Origin: Gemmatimonadota bacterium
GTDB lineage: Bacteria; Gemmatimonadota; Gemmatimonadetes; Gemmatimonadales; Gemmatimonadaceae
NCBI GenBank assembly: GCA_021299375.1
Contig: JAJTGR010000021.1
Span: 1-64,000, forward strand
Length of the DNA: 64,000 nt
Direction of reading: 5' to 3'
Positions 1 through 7,996 of this stretch are shown here, piece by piece (within the stretch, counting starts at the first letter, position 1; each line of letters opens with the position of its first letter). The notes under the pieces were generated by a model. That model was not told where the DNA came from, ran no database searches, and saw only the letters and a list, made by a program, of their open reading frames with translations. The translations under genes were made by a program, and so were the position numbers.

Positions 1-9
1 GAACAGCGC

Positions 10-167
10 ACACGGAGGGCACCGAGGAACGTGGGGGCACCGCGTACACGGAGGGCGCCGAGCAACGTGAGGGCACCGCGTACACGGAGGGCGCGGAGCA
101 CGATAAGGGCACCGAGACCGCACCTGCGGTCCTCCGTGCCCTCACTGTGCTCGGTGCCCTCCGTGTG
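10..167. repeat. Tandem plus inverted repeat element, copy A (hairpin-forming)
   Basis: Three head-to-tail 36-nt units begin at 10, 46 and 82, each starting ACACGGAGGGC and carrying a central GAGGGCACCG-like block. After a short GC loop (about 118-130) an inverted unit occupies 131-167, so the whole can fold into a long hairpin. The element lies 27 nt beyond the stop of the S9 peptidase gene (minus strand), where it may act in transcript termination. A related copy is at 17254-17341. Translated, the units give HTEGTED-like or SVPSV-like peptides, a signature I associate with repeats in many environmental genomes; that association is from memory. The array may continue left of the window. Confidence 0.85.
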
Positions 168-193
168 GGCGATCTCGGCAACAGTACCAGCAG

Positions 194-2866
194 TTAAGGA
201 ACGATGGCCGCCCTGGACGCCTCGACCTTGCCGCCCTGCTTCACGTGCACGTCCATCCACGCGACCCACCGTGCCCAGAGGTCGAGGTCGCTGGCATAGG
301 TCGCCACCGAGTGGTCCTCGTACGGGTACATGTACAGCGCGGCGGGTTTGCCGAGTCCCTGCAAGGCCGCAAAGAGCCGAGTGGAGGACATGGGCGCGGT
401 GCCGGTGTTTTGGTCCTCCCACGCATGATACAGGAGCAGGGCCCCCGCGATCTTGTCGGCCCGCAGGAACGGCGACATGTCGAGGTACGTCTCCCGGGCC
501 TGGAAGAAGTTGCGGCGTTCGCTCTGGAAGCCGAACGGGGTGAGCGTGCGGTTGTACATGCCGTCGCCCGCAATGCCGGCCTTGAAGTTGGGCATGAGCG
601 TCATGGCGTTGACGGTGCTGAAGGCGCCGTAGCTGTGCCCGCCGATGCCCATCTTGTCGCGGTCCACGAACCCGCTGTCCACCACGGCATCCAGCACGGC
701 ATCGAGGTTCTCCTCGAGGTCGCGCGTGTAGTTGTCGTTCATGCGCCCGGCGTCGCCGTAGATGGGGATATCGGGCTGAATGAAGGCATAGCCCTGCGAC
801 ACCCACAGCTGCATGCTGGACGCCGGACGCGCCGACGGTACGGTCGGGAAGGCGTTGATGTTTACGCTCTGTCTCGACTGCTCGTACTGGGCCAGCGTGC
901 TGTACTCGCGCGGGTAGAACCAGATGATGCCCGGCAGCCGCTGCCCGGGCTTCCAGTCGCGGGGCAGCGTGACCTCGACCCAGTACCTGGTGCCGTCGCG
1001 CGGGCGGGTGACCTGAAAGCGCTTGAACTGCGCCTGGCTCACCTCGGGGCCCACGTCCACGTTCTTCGTCAGCTGCTTCGCGTCGGTGGTGCCCGCCGTG
1101 TGCAGCCAGGCGTCGGTGATGGTCGTGCGATTTTCGCGCGTCACGATGAACTGCTGCAGGTCGGCATCGAGTGCGGCGACGAATTCCTCGTAGACGTCGG
1201 CCGGCGAATCCATGATCCGCGTGCGGGTCTTCGTGGTGATATCCAGACGATCGAGCCAGGGGCGCGGGGCCTGCGTGGCCCACCTGGCCCCCGGTGCGCG
1301 GGTGCCGGACAGCGCCACCTGCTTGCCGTCGGTGCCGAGCAGGATGTAGCTGGCACTGTTCACGCGCCGCGCGATCAGGGTGCCCTGCATGGAGTCGGCG
1401 GTGGCCCGCGCCGCCGCAAGCGCGCCGCCGCCACCGAATCCGCCCGGCGGAGCGGGCAGCGCCACGTTGCGCCCAAGGTTCCAGCGTTCGGCGGGATTCT
1501 TCACGCGCACGGCGATCACGGCGCCGCTGTCGCTCACGAACATGGTGCTGCTGTCGAGGCTGAAGGCCACGTTGGACAGCTGCGGGCCACCTTGATAGAG
1601 CACCGTGGTGTCGTTGGGGCCGAAGGGCGCGCGCCAGAGTACGAGCTGGGCGCGTGGCGCCTGCACGCGGATGGGCGCATTCGCCGACGGCCGATTCGCG
1701 GGCCCGCCTTCGTTGCCGCTGCGGCCGTTGGTGGGCGGCGTGGGCTGGGCGGCGGCGGGCACGTTCTGGAGGTACAGCAGCCCCGGGCCGATGGGGTTCC
1801 ACTGCAGGCTGCGCTTGCCGGTGTCGCTGGTCGCGACCTGGCCGTTCGGGGCGCCGCCGCCCGGACCGGTGGCTTCGCGCAGCGCGATCACCGAGAGGGT
1901 GCTGACCAGGGCGCCGCTGTTGGTCCACAGCTCCTGTACGCCTCCGAAGCTGGAGACCGGCACGAGGTATGAGAATGGCTCAAGCATGCGCGTGACCCGC
2001 AGGTATGCACCATCGTGCGAGGCATCGACGGCCCGGATCATCGTGGGCGCGCCCACCGCCCGCACCGCGCGCGTCCGCACATCGACGAGCGCAAGCTGGC
2101 CGCTGGTGTGGTACTTCAGCAGGTCCTTGTCGTGCGGGTCCTGAAGCAGCGAGAAGTGCACCGGCTGGGGCACGGCGCGCGACTCCGTGAGGCGCACCTG
2201 CGGGCCGTCCTCGATGCCGCCGTCACCATGCGTCGGTTCGGGACCGCGACCGGTGGGCACGAACACGGCCACCACGAAGCGGCCGTCGGCGGTGAAGTCG
2301 AGTTCTGTGACCAACGTGGCCAGTAGCGGGCGCTCGCTCAGGCGCACCGACCGGCCGGTGGCCACATCGGCCAGGTACACGTAGCTCGCCGACGGAAAGT
2401 TGGCGATGTACGCGATGTGTGTGCTGCGTGGCGACCACACCGGCGAGGACAACGACGCGCCGGCAGGCACCTGCAGCGCGCGTTCGGTGCCCGTGCGCGG
2501 ATTAACGACCGTGAGGCCGGTACGTGTACTGGTGGTGAGGCTCCGGGCGCGATTGGCGCGGGTATCGATCTGCAGGCCACCCAGCCAGATGTGCGGCGCG
2601 CCGTAGGCCCGGATGTCGCCGCGGTCGGCGCCGGTGGGGCGCAGGAACCAGCGCCCGTCGGGGCTCTGGTTGGTGAAGGAGATGTCGACGCGAGGCGCCA
2701 TGATCATCCGCTCCAGATTCGCCGGCGGCTTGACGAAGCGCTCGGTACGGAGGATCTGCTGCGGATCCCAGCCGGGCGCGGCCGGGGCGGCATTCTGGGC
2801 GGACAGCGGGCTCGCGAGGCCGAGCGCACAGGGCAGGACGAGCAGGCGGGGGAACAGGCGGGACAT
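194..2866 (-). CDS. Exported S9 family (prolyl oligopeptidase-like) serine peptidase
   Basis: The 890-residue protein has a signal peptide (start MSRLFPRLL, cleavage near SAQ at about residue 24), a long N-terminal region expected to form a beta-propeller, and a C-terminal alpha/beta hydrolase domain. The nucleophile Ser is in GGHSYGAF (about residue 745), with the acid in WEDQN (about 818) and His in EDHSV (about 852), a complete catalytic triad in S9 order. S9 enzymes cleave peptides in the periplasm or outside the cell. An upstream in-frame start at 2959 would put 31 extra residues before the signal peptide and overlap the divergent gene, so 2866 was chosen. The propeller contains Pro/Gly-rich insertions around residues 380-440. 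Exact substrate is unknown. Confidence 0.9.
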   Translation of the reverse strand: MSRLFPRLLVLPCALGLASPLSAQNAAPAAPGWDPQQILRTERFVKPPANLERMIMAPRVDISFTNQSPDGRWFLRPTGADRGDIRAYGAPHIWLGGLQIDTRANRARSLTTSTRTGLTVVNPRTGTERALQVPAGASLSSPVWSPRSTHIAYIANFPSASYVYLADVATGRSVRLSERPLLATLVTELDFTADGRFVVAVFVPTGRGPEPTHGDGGIEDGPQVRLTESRAVPQPVHFSLLQDPHDKDLLKYHTSGQLALVDVRTRAVRAVGAPTMIRAVDASHDGAYLRVTRMLEPFSYLVPVSSFGGVQELWTNSGALVSTLSVIALREATGPGGGAPNGQVATSDTGKRSLQWNPIGPGLLYLQNVPAAAQPTPPTNGRSGNEGGPANRPSANAPIRVQAPRAQLVLWRAPFGPNDTTVLYQGGPQLSNVAFSLDSSTMFVSDSGAVIAVRVKNPAERWNLGRNVALPAPPGGFGGGGALAAARATADSMQGTLIARRVNSASYILLGTDGKQVALSGTRAPGARWATQAPRPWLDRLDITTKTRTRIMDSPADVYEEFVAALDADLQQFIVTRENRTTITDAWLHTAGTTDAKQLTKNVDVGPEVSQAQFKRFQVTRPRDGTRYWVEVTLPRDWKPGQRLPGIIWFYPREYSTLAQYEQSRQSVNINAFPTVPSARPASSMQLWVSQGYAFIQPDIPIYGDAGRMNDNYTRDLEENLDAVLDAVVDSGFVDRDKMGIGGHSYGAFSTVNAMTLMPNFKAGIAGDGMYNRTLTPFGFQSERRNFFQARETYLDMSPFLRADKIAGALLLYHAWEDQNTGTAPMSSTRLFAALQGLGKPAALYMYPYEDHSVATYASDLDLWARWVAWMDVHVKQGGKVEASRAAIVP

Positions 2867-2957
2867 GCGGGCTCCAAGGGAAGGGGCGTCGCCCAAGATA
2901 CGCGGGAGATGGGCGCCATGTTCGGCGGACCGCCGACTTTGCGGATAGGATATGGGC

Positions 2958-3797
2958 ATGGATCGCCGTCAATTCCTTGCCTCGGCCGCTGCCGCCCTTG
3001 CCAGCCGCCATCTCGCCCCGGACCGGGCGCCCGCCGCCGGCCAGCTCGATCGCATCGGCATCGAGCTGTACGCCGTGCGCAAGGCCATGCGCGAGAGCCC
3101 CGAACGAACGCTCGCGGCGCTCGCCGCCATCGGCTACACCGACGTGGAGCTGCTCTGGAGCTTCCAGAACTTCGGGCAGAGCATCAAGGAGGTGAAGGCG
3201 AGCCTCAAGGCCACGGGGCTCAAGGCTCCCTCGGCGCACATGGCCCCCGAGACCATTCTCACCGAATGGGAGCGGCGGTGTGCCGAGGCGAAGGACCTCG
3301 GCATGACCTATCTCACAGCGCCCAGCCTGCCGGCCGAGGCGAACAAGAGCATCGATGTGGTGAAGCTGTGGGCCACGCGCTTCAACAACGCTGGTGAGGT
3401 GGCCCGCCGGTACGGGCTCTGGCTCGCGCTGCACAATGAGCCCAATCACGAGAAGCCGATCATGGGACAGAAGCCCATGGAGGTGTTCCTCGCCGAGACG
3501 GACCCCAAGCTGGTGCGCTTCCAGTTGGACGTGGGCAACATGCTCATGGGCGGCGGCGACCCGATGGCGTTCCTGCAGCGCTACCGCGAGCGCTGCTGGA
3601 GTTTCCACCTCAAGAACGTGGTGGCCGACCGCACCAAGGACACGGAGCTGGCCAAGGGCACGTTCGACGTGCGGGCGTTTCTGGCGGCGGTACCGCAACT
3701 CGACAAGAAGCCGTGCTTCGTGGAACAGGAGGGGAGTGGCGACGAGCTGGCGAGCGCGCGCGAGAACTTCGCGTATCTGCGCGGGCTGCGCTGGTAA
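2958..3797 (+). CDS. Sugar phosphate isomerase/epimerase family protein, Tat-type signal
   Basis: This 279-residue protein begins MDRRQFLASAAAALASRH, a twin-arginine type signal, followed by a xylose isomerase-like TIM barrel. Family-like segments are visible: IGIELYAVR near the start, LHNEPNHE in the middle and FQLDVGNM followed by SFHLKNVV, whose Asp/His/Glu residues usually bind a divalent metal. The second of two close ATGs is preferred because AGGA sits 7 nt upstream of it. It is divergent from the S9 peptidase, with only about 90 nt between starts. Exported members are common in this type of genome, but their sugar or sugar-acid substrates are generally unknown. Confidence 0.85.
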   Translation: MDRRQFLASAAAALASRHLAPDRAPAAGQLDRIGIELYAVRKAMRESPERTLAALAAIGYTDVELLWSFQNFGQSIKEVKASLKATGLKAPSAHMAPETILTEWERRCAEAKDLGMTYLTAPSLPAEANKSIDVVKLWATRFNNAGEVARRYGLWLALHNEPNHEKPIMGQKPMEVFLAETDPKLVRFQLDVGNMLMGGGDPMAFLQRYRERCWSFHLKNVVADRTKDTELAKGTFDVRAFLAAVPQLDKKPCFVEQEGSGDELASARENFAYLRGLRW

Positions 3798-3799
3798 GT

Positions 3800-3835
3800 T
3801 CGCGGTGGCTCCGCGAGGAAAGCGCCTCCGGGCGC
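3800..3835. terminator. Two tandem short hairpins between convergent genes
   Basis: TCGCGG/CCGCGA (3800-3816, loop TGGCT) is followed by GCGCC/GGCGC with a TCCG tetraloop (3822-3835). They lie between convergent stops at 3797 and 3864. There is no T-tract, so a terminator role is plausible but unproven. Confidence 0.45.
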
Positions 3836-3863
3836 AGCCGGCCAGACGCCCGCGTGCGCGCGC

Positions 3864-5456
3864 CTACCAGTCGGTCGGCTTGTAGTCCTTGAGGAACCTG
3901 CCCCACACGTGGGTGCCGGTGTTGATCCCGTCGATGATGGGGTCCACGATGCGGGCGGCGCCGTCGACGATGTCGAGTGGCGGGTGGAAGCGGTGCTCCT
4001 CCACCTTGCGGGCGGCGATGTGCACCGGATCCTCGTCGGTCACCCAGCCGGTGTCCACAGCGTTCATGTGAATGCCGTCGGTCTCGTAATCCGCCGCACT
4101 CGTGCGCGTCATCATGTTGAGCGCCGCCTTGGCCATGTTGGTGTGCGGGTGGCGCGTCGTCTTGAACTTGCGGTAGAACTGCCCCTCCACCGCGCTCACG
4201 TTCACGATGTGCTTGTCGCGCTCCGGCGTGCGCAGCATGAGCGGCTTGAGGCGCGCGTTGAGCAGGAACGGCGCGATGGCGTTCACCAGCTGGACCTCCA
4301 GCAGTTCCACGCTTGGGACTTCGTGCATGAGCAGACGCCACGAGTTGCGCTCGCGCAGGTCCACCTGCTGCAGGTCCTGGTCCAGACGGCCTTCGGGGAA
4401 GAGCTGCGACTGGTCCTGATACTCCTCGGCCAGCAGCGCCACCTGCGACAGCTCGGCGGCATGCGTGATGCCCGCCACCTCGGACAGGGCGCGGGGCAGC
4501 GTGGCCGGCGTGATCATCTCGTCTTCACGCGACACGCCCGCTTCGGGGAGCAGGTGATAGCCGCGCACGCCTTCGTACGCGCCGAGCAGTTTGCGGGCCT
4601 GCTCGGGCATGGCGCTGAGCGACGCCCGCTCGAGGTCCATCATGTGCTTGTAGAAGTCGGGCGGACGCCGGACCGTCTGACAGGCATTGTTGACGATGAA
4701 GTCGAGGCGGTCGTGCGTCTCCATGAGGTGATGGCAGAACGCCTCCACGCTCGGCGTGTGACGCAGGTCGAGCCCGTAGATCTCCAGGCGGTGCTTCCAC
4801 TGCTCGAAATCGGGCTCGCTCGCGTAGCGCTGGGCCGAATCACGCGGAAAGCGCGTGGTTACGATCAGGTGTGCCCCCGCCCGCAGCAGCTTGATGCCGG
4901 CCTGATACCCAATCTTCACGCGGCCGCCGGTGAGCAGGGCGGTCCGACCGCTCAGGTCGGCCAGCTCGGTGCGCTTGCGGTAGTTGAACTCGGCGCAGGT
5001 GGGGCAGAGCTGGTCGTAGAAGTGGTGGATCACCGTGAACTGCTGCTTGCACACGTAGCAGTGCTGCGGCTCGAGCGCCTCGCGGAACTCCACCTCGTCC
5101 ACCGTCTCCTGCGCGTCGGAGCCTGGTGGCAGGTAGTTGGGGGTGGTGAACACCGTCTGCCGGCGCAGCCGGCGGATGCCGGTCTCCTGCAACTGGTTCT
5201 CCGCCTCCTGCAGCTTCACGGTACGCTCGGCCTTCTTCTGGCGCTTGGTGGCCTTGACCATCTGACGGCGCAGAATGGCATCGGGTCGCGACACCTCGCC
5301 CGCCGCCTTGAGCAGGCGGGTGCGCTGCTCCTCGGGGATGTCGAGCAGATGGGCGCGATCGCTGGCCAGCTTCTCCAGCAAGGCGGTGGCGGCGGCGATC
5401 TGCGCGTCGAGCGACGCAGTCTCGAGCGACGGGGTGTCCTTCGGCGTTTCCGACAT
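3864..5456 (-). CDS. SDR-like oxidoreductase with Cys4 finger and non-canonical active site
   Basis: The 530-residue protein has an N-terminal helical, charged part, then CYVC (about 131-134) and CPTC (about 150-153), which look like a zinc finger, then a Rossmann domain. The cofactor loop reads TGGRVKIG (about 174) and the NNAC motif of short-chain dehydrogenases follows. The catalytic region has VNVSAVEG and later TNMAKAAL: Ser and Lys are present, but the residue four before Lys is Thr rather than Tyr, and about five residues are inserted between Ser and Lys. At 530 residues it is about twice a standard SDR. Function is unknown; it may be a binding or non-classical enzyme. It is convergent with the isomerase-like gene. 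AAGGG precedes the ATG. Confidence 0.75.
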   Translation of the reverse strand: MSETPKDTPSLETASLDAQIAAATALLEKLASDRAHLLDIPEEQRTRLLKAAGEVSRPDAILRRQMVKATKRQKKAERTVKLQEAENQLQETGIRRLRRQTVFTTPNYLPPGSDAQETVDEVEFREALEPQHCYVCKQQFTVIHHFYDQLCPTCAEFNYRKRTELADLSGRTALLTGGRVKIGYQAGIKLLRAGAHLIVTTRFPRDSAQRYASEPDFEQWKHRLEIYGLDLRHTPSVEAFCHHLMETHDRLDFIVNNACQTVRRPPDFYKHMMDLERASLSAMPEQARKLLGAYEGVRGYHLLPEAGVSREDEMITPATLPRALSEVAGITHAAELSQVALLAEEYQDQSQLFPEGRLDQDLQQVDLRERNSWRLLMHEVPSVELLEVQLVNAIAPFLLNARLKPLMLRTPERDKHIVNVSAVEGQFYRKFKTTRHPHTNMAKAALNMMTRTSAADYETDGIHMNAVDTGWVTDEDPVHIAARKVEEHRFHPPLDIVDGAARIVDPIIDGINTGTHVWGRFLKDYKPTDW

Positions 5457-5538
5457 ACCCTTGAAAGGTAATCGGTCCGGTCCGGAACACCGGCAGCGCG
5501 AGGGCTACCGCGGCCGCGCCGCGCCGGCGCCCATGGCA

Positions 5539-5865
5539 TCAGCTATGTGACGGATCTTCGTCGTGGAACGCCGATCCCGGATGGCGCGGGAGCCGCCAGT
5601 AGTACCAATGCCGCTCGCGGTCCCAGCCCTCGGCCTCGGCGTTGTCTTCGCCCCAGACGCACGATCCGGAAGGAAACGACGCGGCGCGGAATCGGAGGTC
5701 GAGGGCCGCGAGGACACCGTGCTGTGCATGCGCGTCGTTGATGACCCGCAGGGCATGCCGCACGTCGAGATCGTTCAGGTAGTCGTCGAACGTGAGCGCA
5801 TAGCCGCGCTCGACCTCGTCAACGGTGCGTGCCCACTGCGCGAGCCGCTCCATCACGTCAGTCAT
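5539..5865 (-). CDS. Small acidic protein, candidate immunity partner of the upstream toxin-like gene
   Basis: The 108-residue soluble protein has no signal peptide or membrane segment. It contains YLNDLDVRHAL near residue 30, LDLRFRAAS near 55, and an aromatic stretch HWYYWRLP near 85. It starts 8 nt after the stop of the nuclease-like gene, so the two are almost certainly cotranscribed. A small, acidic, cytoplasmic product directly behind a toxin-like ORF is the usual arrangement for an immunity protein. I recall similar small proteins next to the same toxin domain in polymorphic-toxin loci, but I could not search. Alternative: an unrelated conserved hypothetical protein. Confidence 0.55.
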   Translation of the reverse strand: MTDVMERLAQWARTVDEVERGYALTFDDYLNDLDVRHALRVINDAHAQHGVLAALDLRFRAASFPSGSCVWGEDNAEAEGWDRERHWYYWRLPRHPGSAFHDEDPSHS

Positions 5866-5873
5866 CGCCGAGG

Positions 5874-6371
5874 TCAGCTGTGCGGGGCGCGACGGGCCTG
5901 CCGACGGAAATACGCCTCACCGTCGTTGGGCTTGAAGAACGTGCGAATGGTGCCGTCCGGGTCGGCGGCGAGGAAGGCCCCGGTGCGCCGGTCGAAGCGT
6001 GACACCACGCCATCGATGCCGCGCACGATCTCCAGGACATCCCCGCCGACCGGGGCATCGCGGAGCGTCCGGGCCAGCGCCAGGTACTCCGCGGCCGACG
6101 CCGCGCCGAACTCGGCGCCGTGCCGGGCGAAGTGGTCGTCGAGCCGCTCGCCCGTGCGGAAGCCGCGCGGATTACCCGGCGCCGCCAGTGCGACCGACGT
6201 CGCGGCGGTGGTGGGCGGCGCCGTTGTCGTCCGGGTGATCGCGGGAGGCGCGGCGGCGGTTGGCGTCGATCCCCGGTCGGCCGGTGGCTCCTGGCGGGGA
6301 CTGCAGAGGAGCCAGGTGCCGAGGATCAGGCACGCGATGGCGAGCAGGAAGGAACGAAGCGCGCGGTTCAT
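5874..6371 (-). CDS. Membrane-anchored BECR-type nuclease (polymorphic-toxin-like) domain protein
   Basis: The 165-residue protein has an N-terminal hydrophobic segment (about residues 7-24, signal anchor or uncleaved signal), a Pro/Thr/Ala-rich linker (about 28-68), and a C-terminal domain of about 95 residues. That domain carries LDDHFARHGAEFGA (His80, His84), SAAEYLALA, and DGTIRTFFKP (Arg143, Thr144, Lys147) followed by AYF. This series matches C-terminal toxin domains of the barnase/EndoU/colicin-E5/RelE-like fold found at the ends of RHS, CDI and T7SS proteins. Here the domain is not attached to a large carrier. The next gene is a candidate immunity factor. It could instead be an exported housekeeping RNase. 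Confidence 0.6.
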   Translation of the reverse strand: MNRALRSFLLAIACLILGTWLLCSPRQEPPADRGSTPTAAAPPAITRTTTAPPTTAATSVALAAPGNPRGFRTGERLDDHFARHGAEFGAASAAEYLALARTLRDAPVGGDVLEIVRGIDGVVSRFDRRTGAFLAADPDGTIRTFFKPNDGEAYFRRQARRAPHS

Positions 6372-6485
6372 GCCCGTAGGCTACGACCGCCGTTCCCGCC
6401 GCACAACATCCCGCCGGGGCGTTCTGGCGGCCGCCGTTCGACCCAGCCGTTCGACGGCGCTGTGAGTGCGCGACATATTCCCCGC

Positions 6486-7349
6486 ATGGACGTCGTTGCC
6501 GAACTGCTGTCACTGCTCGAGCTCGAGAAGCTCGAGGTCAACATCTACCGGGGCCGTAACCGGGACCTCGGCACGGGCCGGGTCTTCGGCGGGCAGGTCT
6601 TCGCCCAGGCCCTCGTGGCCGCTCGCCGCACGGTGGACGAGGCCCGCGAGGCCCACTCGGTGCATGGGTACTTTCTGCGCCCCGGTGATCTCAAGGCGCC
6701 GATCGTGTTCTTCGTCGATCGCCCGCGCGATGGCGGGACGTTCACCAGCCGGCGTGTCACCGCCATCCAGCACGGCGAGGCGATCTTTCACCTGTCGGCG
6801 TCGTTCCATGTCGCCGAGGAGGGGCTCGATCACCAGCTCCCCATGCCTGAGGTGGCCGACCCCGACAGCATCAAGCCGGAGCTGGAGCAGATCCGCGAGC
6901 ACACGGCGATCCTGCCGCCGGAGCTGCGCACGGTGCTGACGCAGGACCGGCCCATCGACTTCCGGTCGCCGCATTCACACCTGCCCGGCGGGTCGCACTC
7001 GGTGGAGCCGGAGCGCTACGTGTGGTTTCGTGTCATCGATCGGTTGCCGGATGATCTCATCCTGCACCAGGCGATTCTCGCGTACGCGTCGGACTACGGC
7101 TTCCTGCCGACGGCGCTTCGTCCGCACGGGGTTCGGTACGGCGATCCGCGGCTGTTCCTCGCGTCGCTCGACCACACGCTGTGGATGCACCGGCCGTTCC
7201 GGGCCGACGAGTGGCTGCTGTATGTGATGGACAGCCCGTCAGCGGCAGGGGCGCGTGGCTTCGTGCGGGGACAGATCTTCACGCGGTCGGGCGTGCTGGT
7301 GGCGAGCGTGGCGCAGGAAGGGTTGCTGCGCCTCAAGGATCCGCGCTGA
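6486..7349 (+). CDS. tesB: Acyl-CoA thioesterase II
   Basis: The 287-residue protein has the double-hotdog layout of TesB. The first hotdog includes GRVFGGQVFAQAL and HSVHGYFLRPGD; the second has YASDYGFLPTALRPHG, which holds the catalytic Asp equivalent, and GQIFTRSGVLVASVAQEG with the Gln of the Asp/Thr/Gln triad. It hydrolyses acyl-CoA to free acid and CoA in the cytoplasm. The length fits E. coli TesB (286 residues). The start MDVVAELLSLLELEKLE is typical of the family; a longer frame upstream lacks family character. The YdeI-like gene follows after 14 nt in the same direction. Confidence 0.93.
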   Translation: MDVVAELLSLLELEKLEVNIYRGRNRDLGTGRVFGGQVFAQALVAARRTVDEAREAHSVHGYFLRPGDLKAPIVFFVDRPRDGGTFTSRRVTAIQHGEAIFHLSASFHVAEEGLDHQLPMPEVADPDSIKPELEQIREHTAILPPELRTVLTQDRPIDFRSPHSHLPGGSHSVEPERYVWFRVIDRLPDDLILHQAILAYASDYGFLPTALRPHGVRYGDPRLFLASLDHTLWMHRPFRADEWLLYVMDSPSAAGARGFVRGQIFTRSGVLVASVAQEGLLRLKDPR

Positions 7350-7363
7350 GGGAGCCGCCGGTC

Positions 7364-7963
7364 ATGGGAACCCGGGATCCCCGCGTCGAGGCGTACATCG
7401 CCAAAACGGCGATTTTTGCGCAGCCGATTCTCTCCCACCTGCGCGACATCGTACACGCGGCGTGTCCGGAGGCGGAGGAGACGATGAAGTGGAGCATGCC
7501 CTTCTTTGTGTACCGTGGCTCGCCGCTGTGCAACATGGCCGCGCACAAGGCACACGCGTCGTTCGGGTTCTGGCTGGGGGCGCAGGTGCTCGGCGATGCG
7601 GCTGCCGAGGAGGCGATGGGGCAGTTCGGCCGCCTCACCCGCGTGAAAGATCTGCCGGACAAGAGGCTGCTGACCCGGTACATCCGGAAGGCGATGGCGT
7701 TGACCGATGCCGGTGTGAAGCTGGCCCGCTCCAGCGCGGCGGCCGCAGCGCCGGTTTCCGTGCCCCCGGCGCTGGCGCGTGCGCTCGCGGTCGCGCCCGA
7801 GGTACAGGCCCGGTTCGACGCCCTGAGTCCGTCACACCGGCGCGAATACTGCGCGTGGATTGCCGGAGCCAGGAAGGCCGAGACGGTGGAACGCCGCGTA
7901 GCCACGGCCATGGAGCTGATCGCCGAGGGGAAATCGCAGAACTCGAAGTACGAGGCGAAATAG
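7364..7963 (+). CDS. YdeI/OmdA and DUF1801-like protein
   Basis: The 199-residue protein has a DUF1801-like N-terminal half (DPRVEAYIAKT, CPEAEETMKWSMPFFVYRG, with an iron-chaperone-like fold in relatives) and a C-terminal OmdA-like segment (FDALSPSHRREYCAWIAGARKAETVERRV). This composition is that of YdeI family proteins, linked in the literature to bacteriocin or antimicrobial peptide resistance, although the molecular role is unclear. GGAG precedes the ATG by about 10 nt, and the gene is probably cotranscribed with tesB. The stop is 33 nt from the convergent hydrolase gene. Confidence 0.85.
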   Translation: MGTRDPRVEAYIAKTAIFAQPILSHLRDIVHAACPEAEETMKWSMPFFVYRGSPLCNMAAHKAHASFGFWLGAQVLGDAAAEEAMGQFGRLTRVKDLPDKRLLTRYIRKAMALTDAGVKLARSSAAAAAPVSVPPALARALAVAPEVQARFDALSPSHRREYCAWIAGARKAETVERRVATAMELIAEGKSQNSKYEAK

Positions 7964-7996
7964 CCGGCGTGGTGGTCGCGCGCCGTGCGGTCGTGC

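Noticed and set aside
10-117. CRISPR array
   Set aside because: The 36-nt units follow directly on one another with no spacers, an inverted unit follows, and there are no cas genes.
3909-5471. A 520-residue plus-strand open frame
   Set aside because: Antisense to the SDR-like gene, which has recognisable Rossmann motifs in its own frame.
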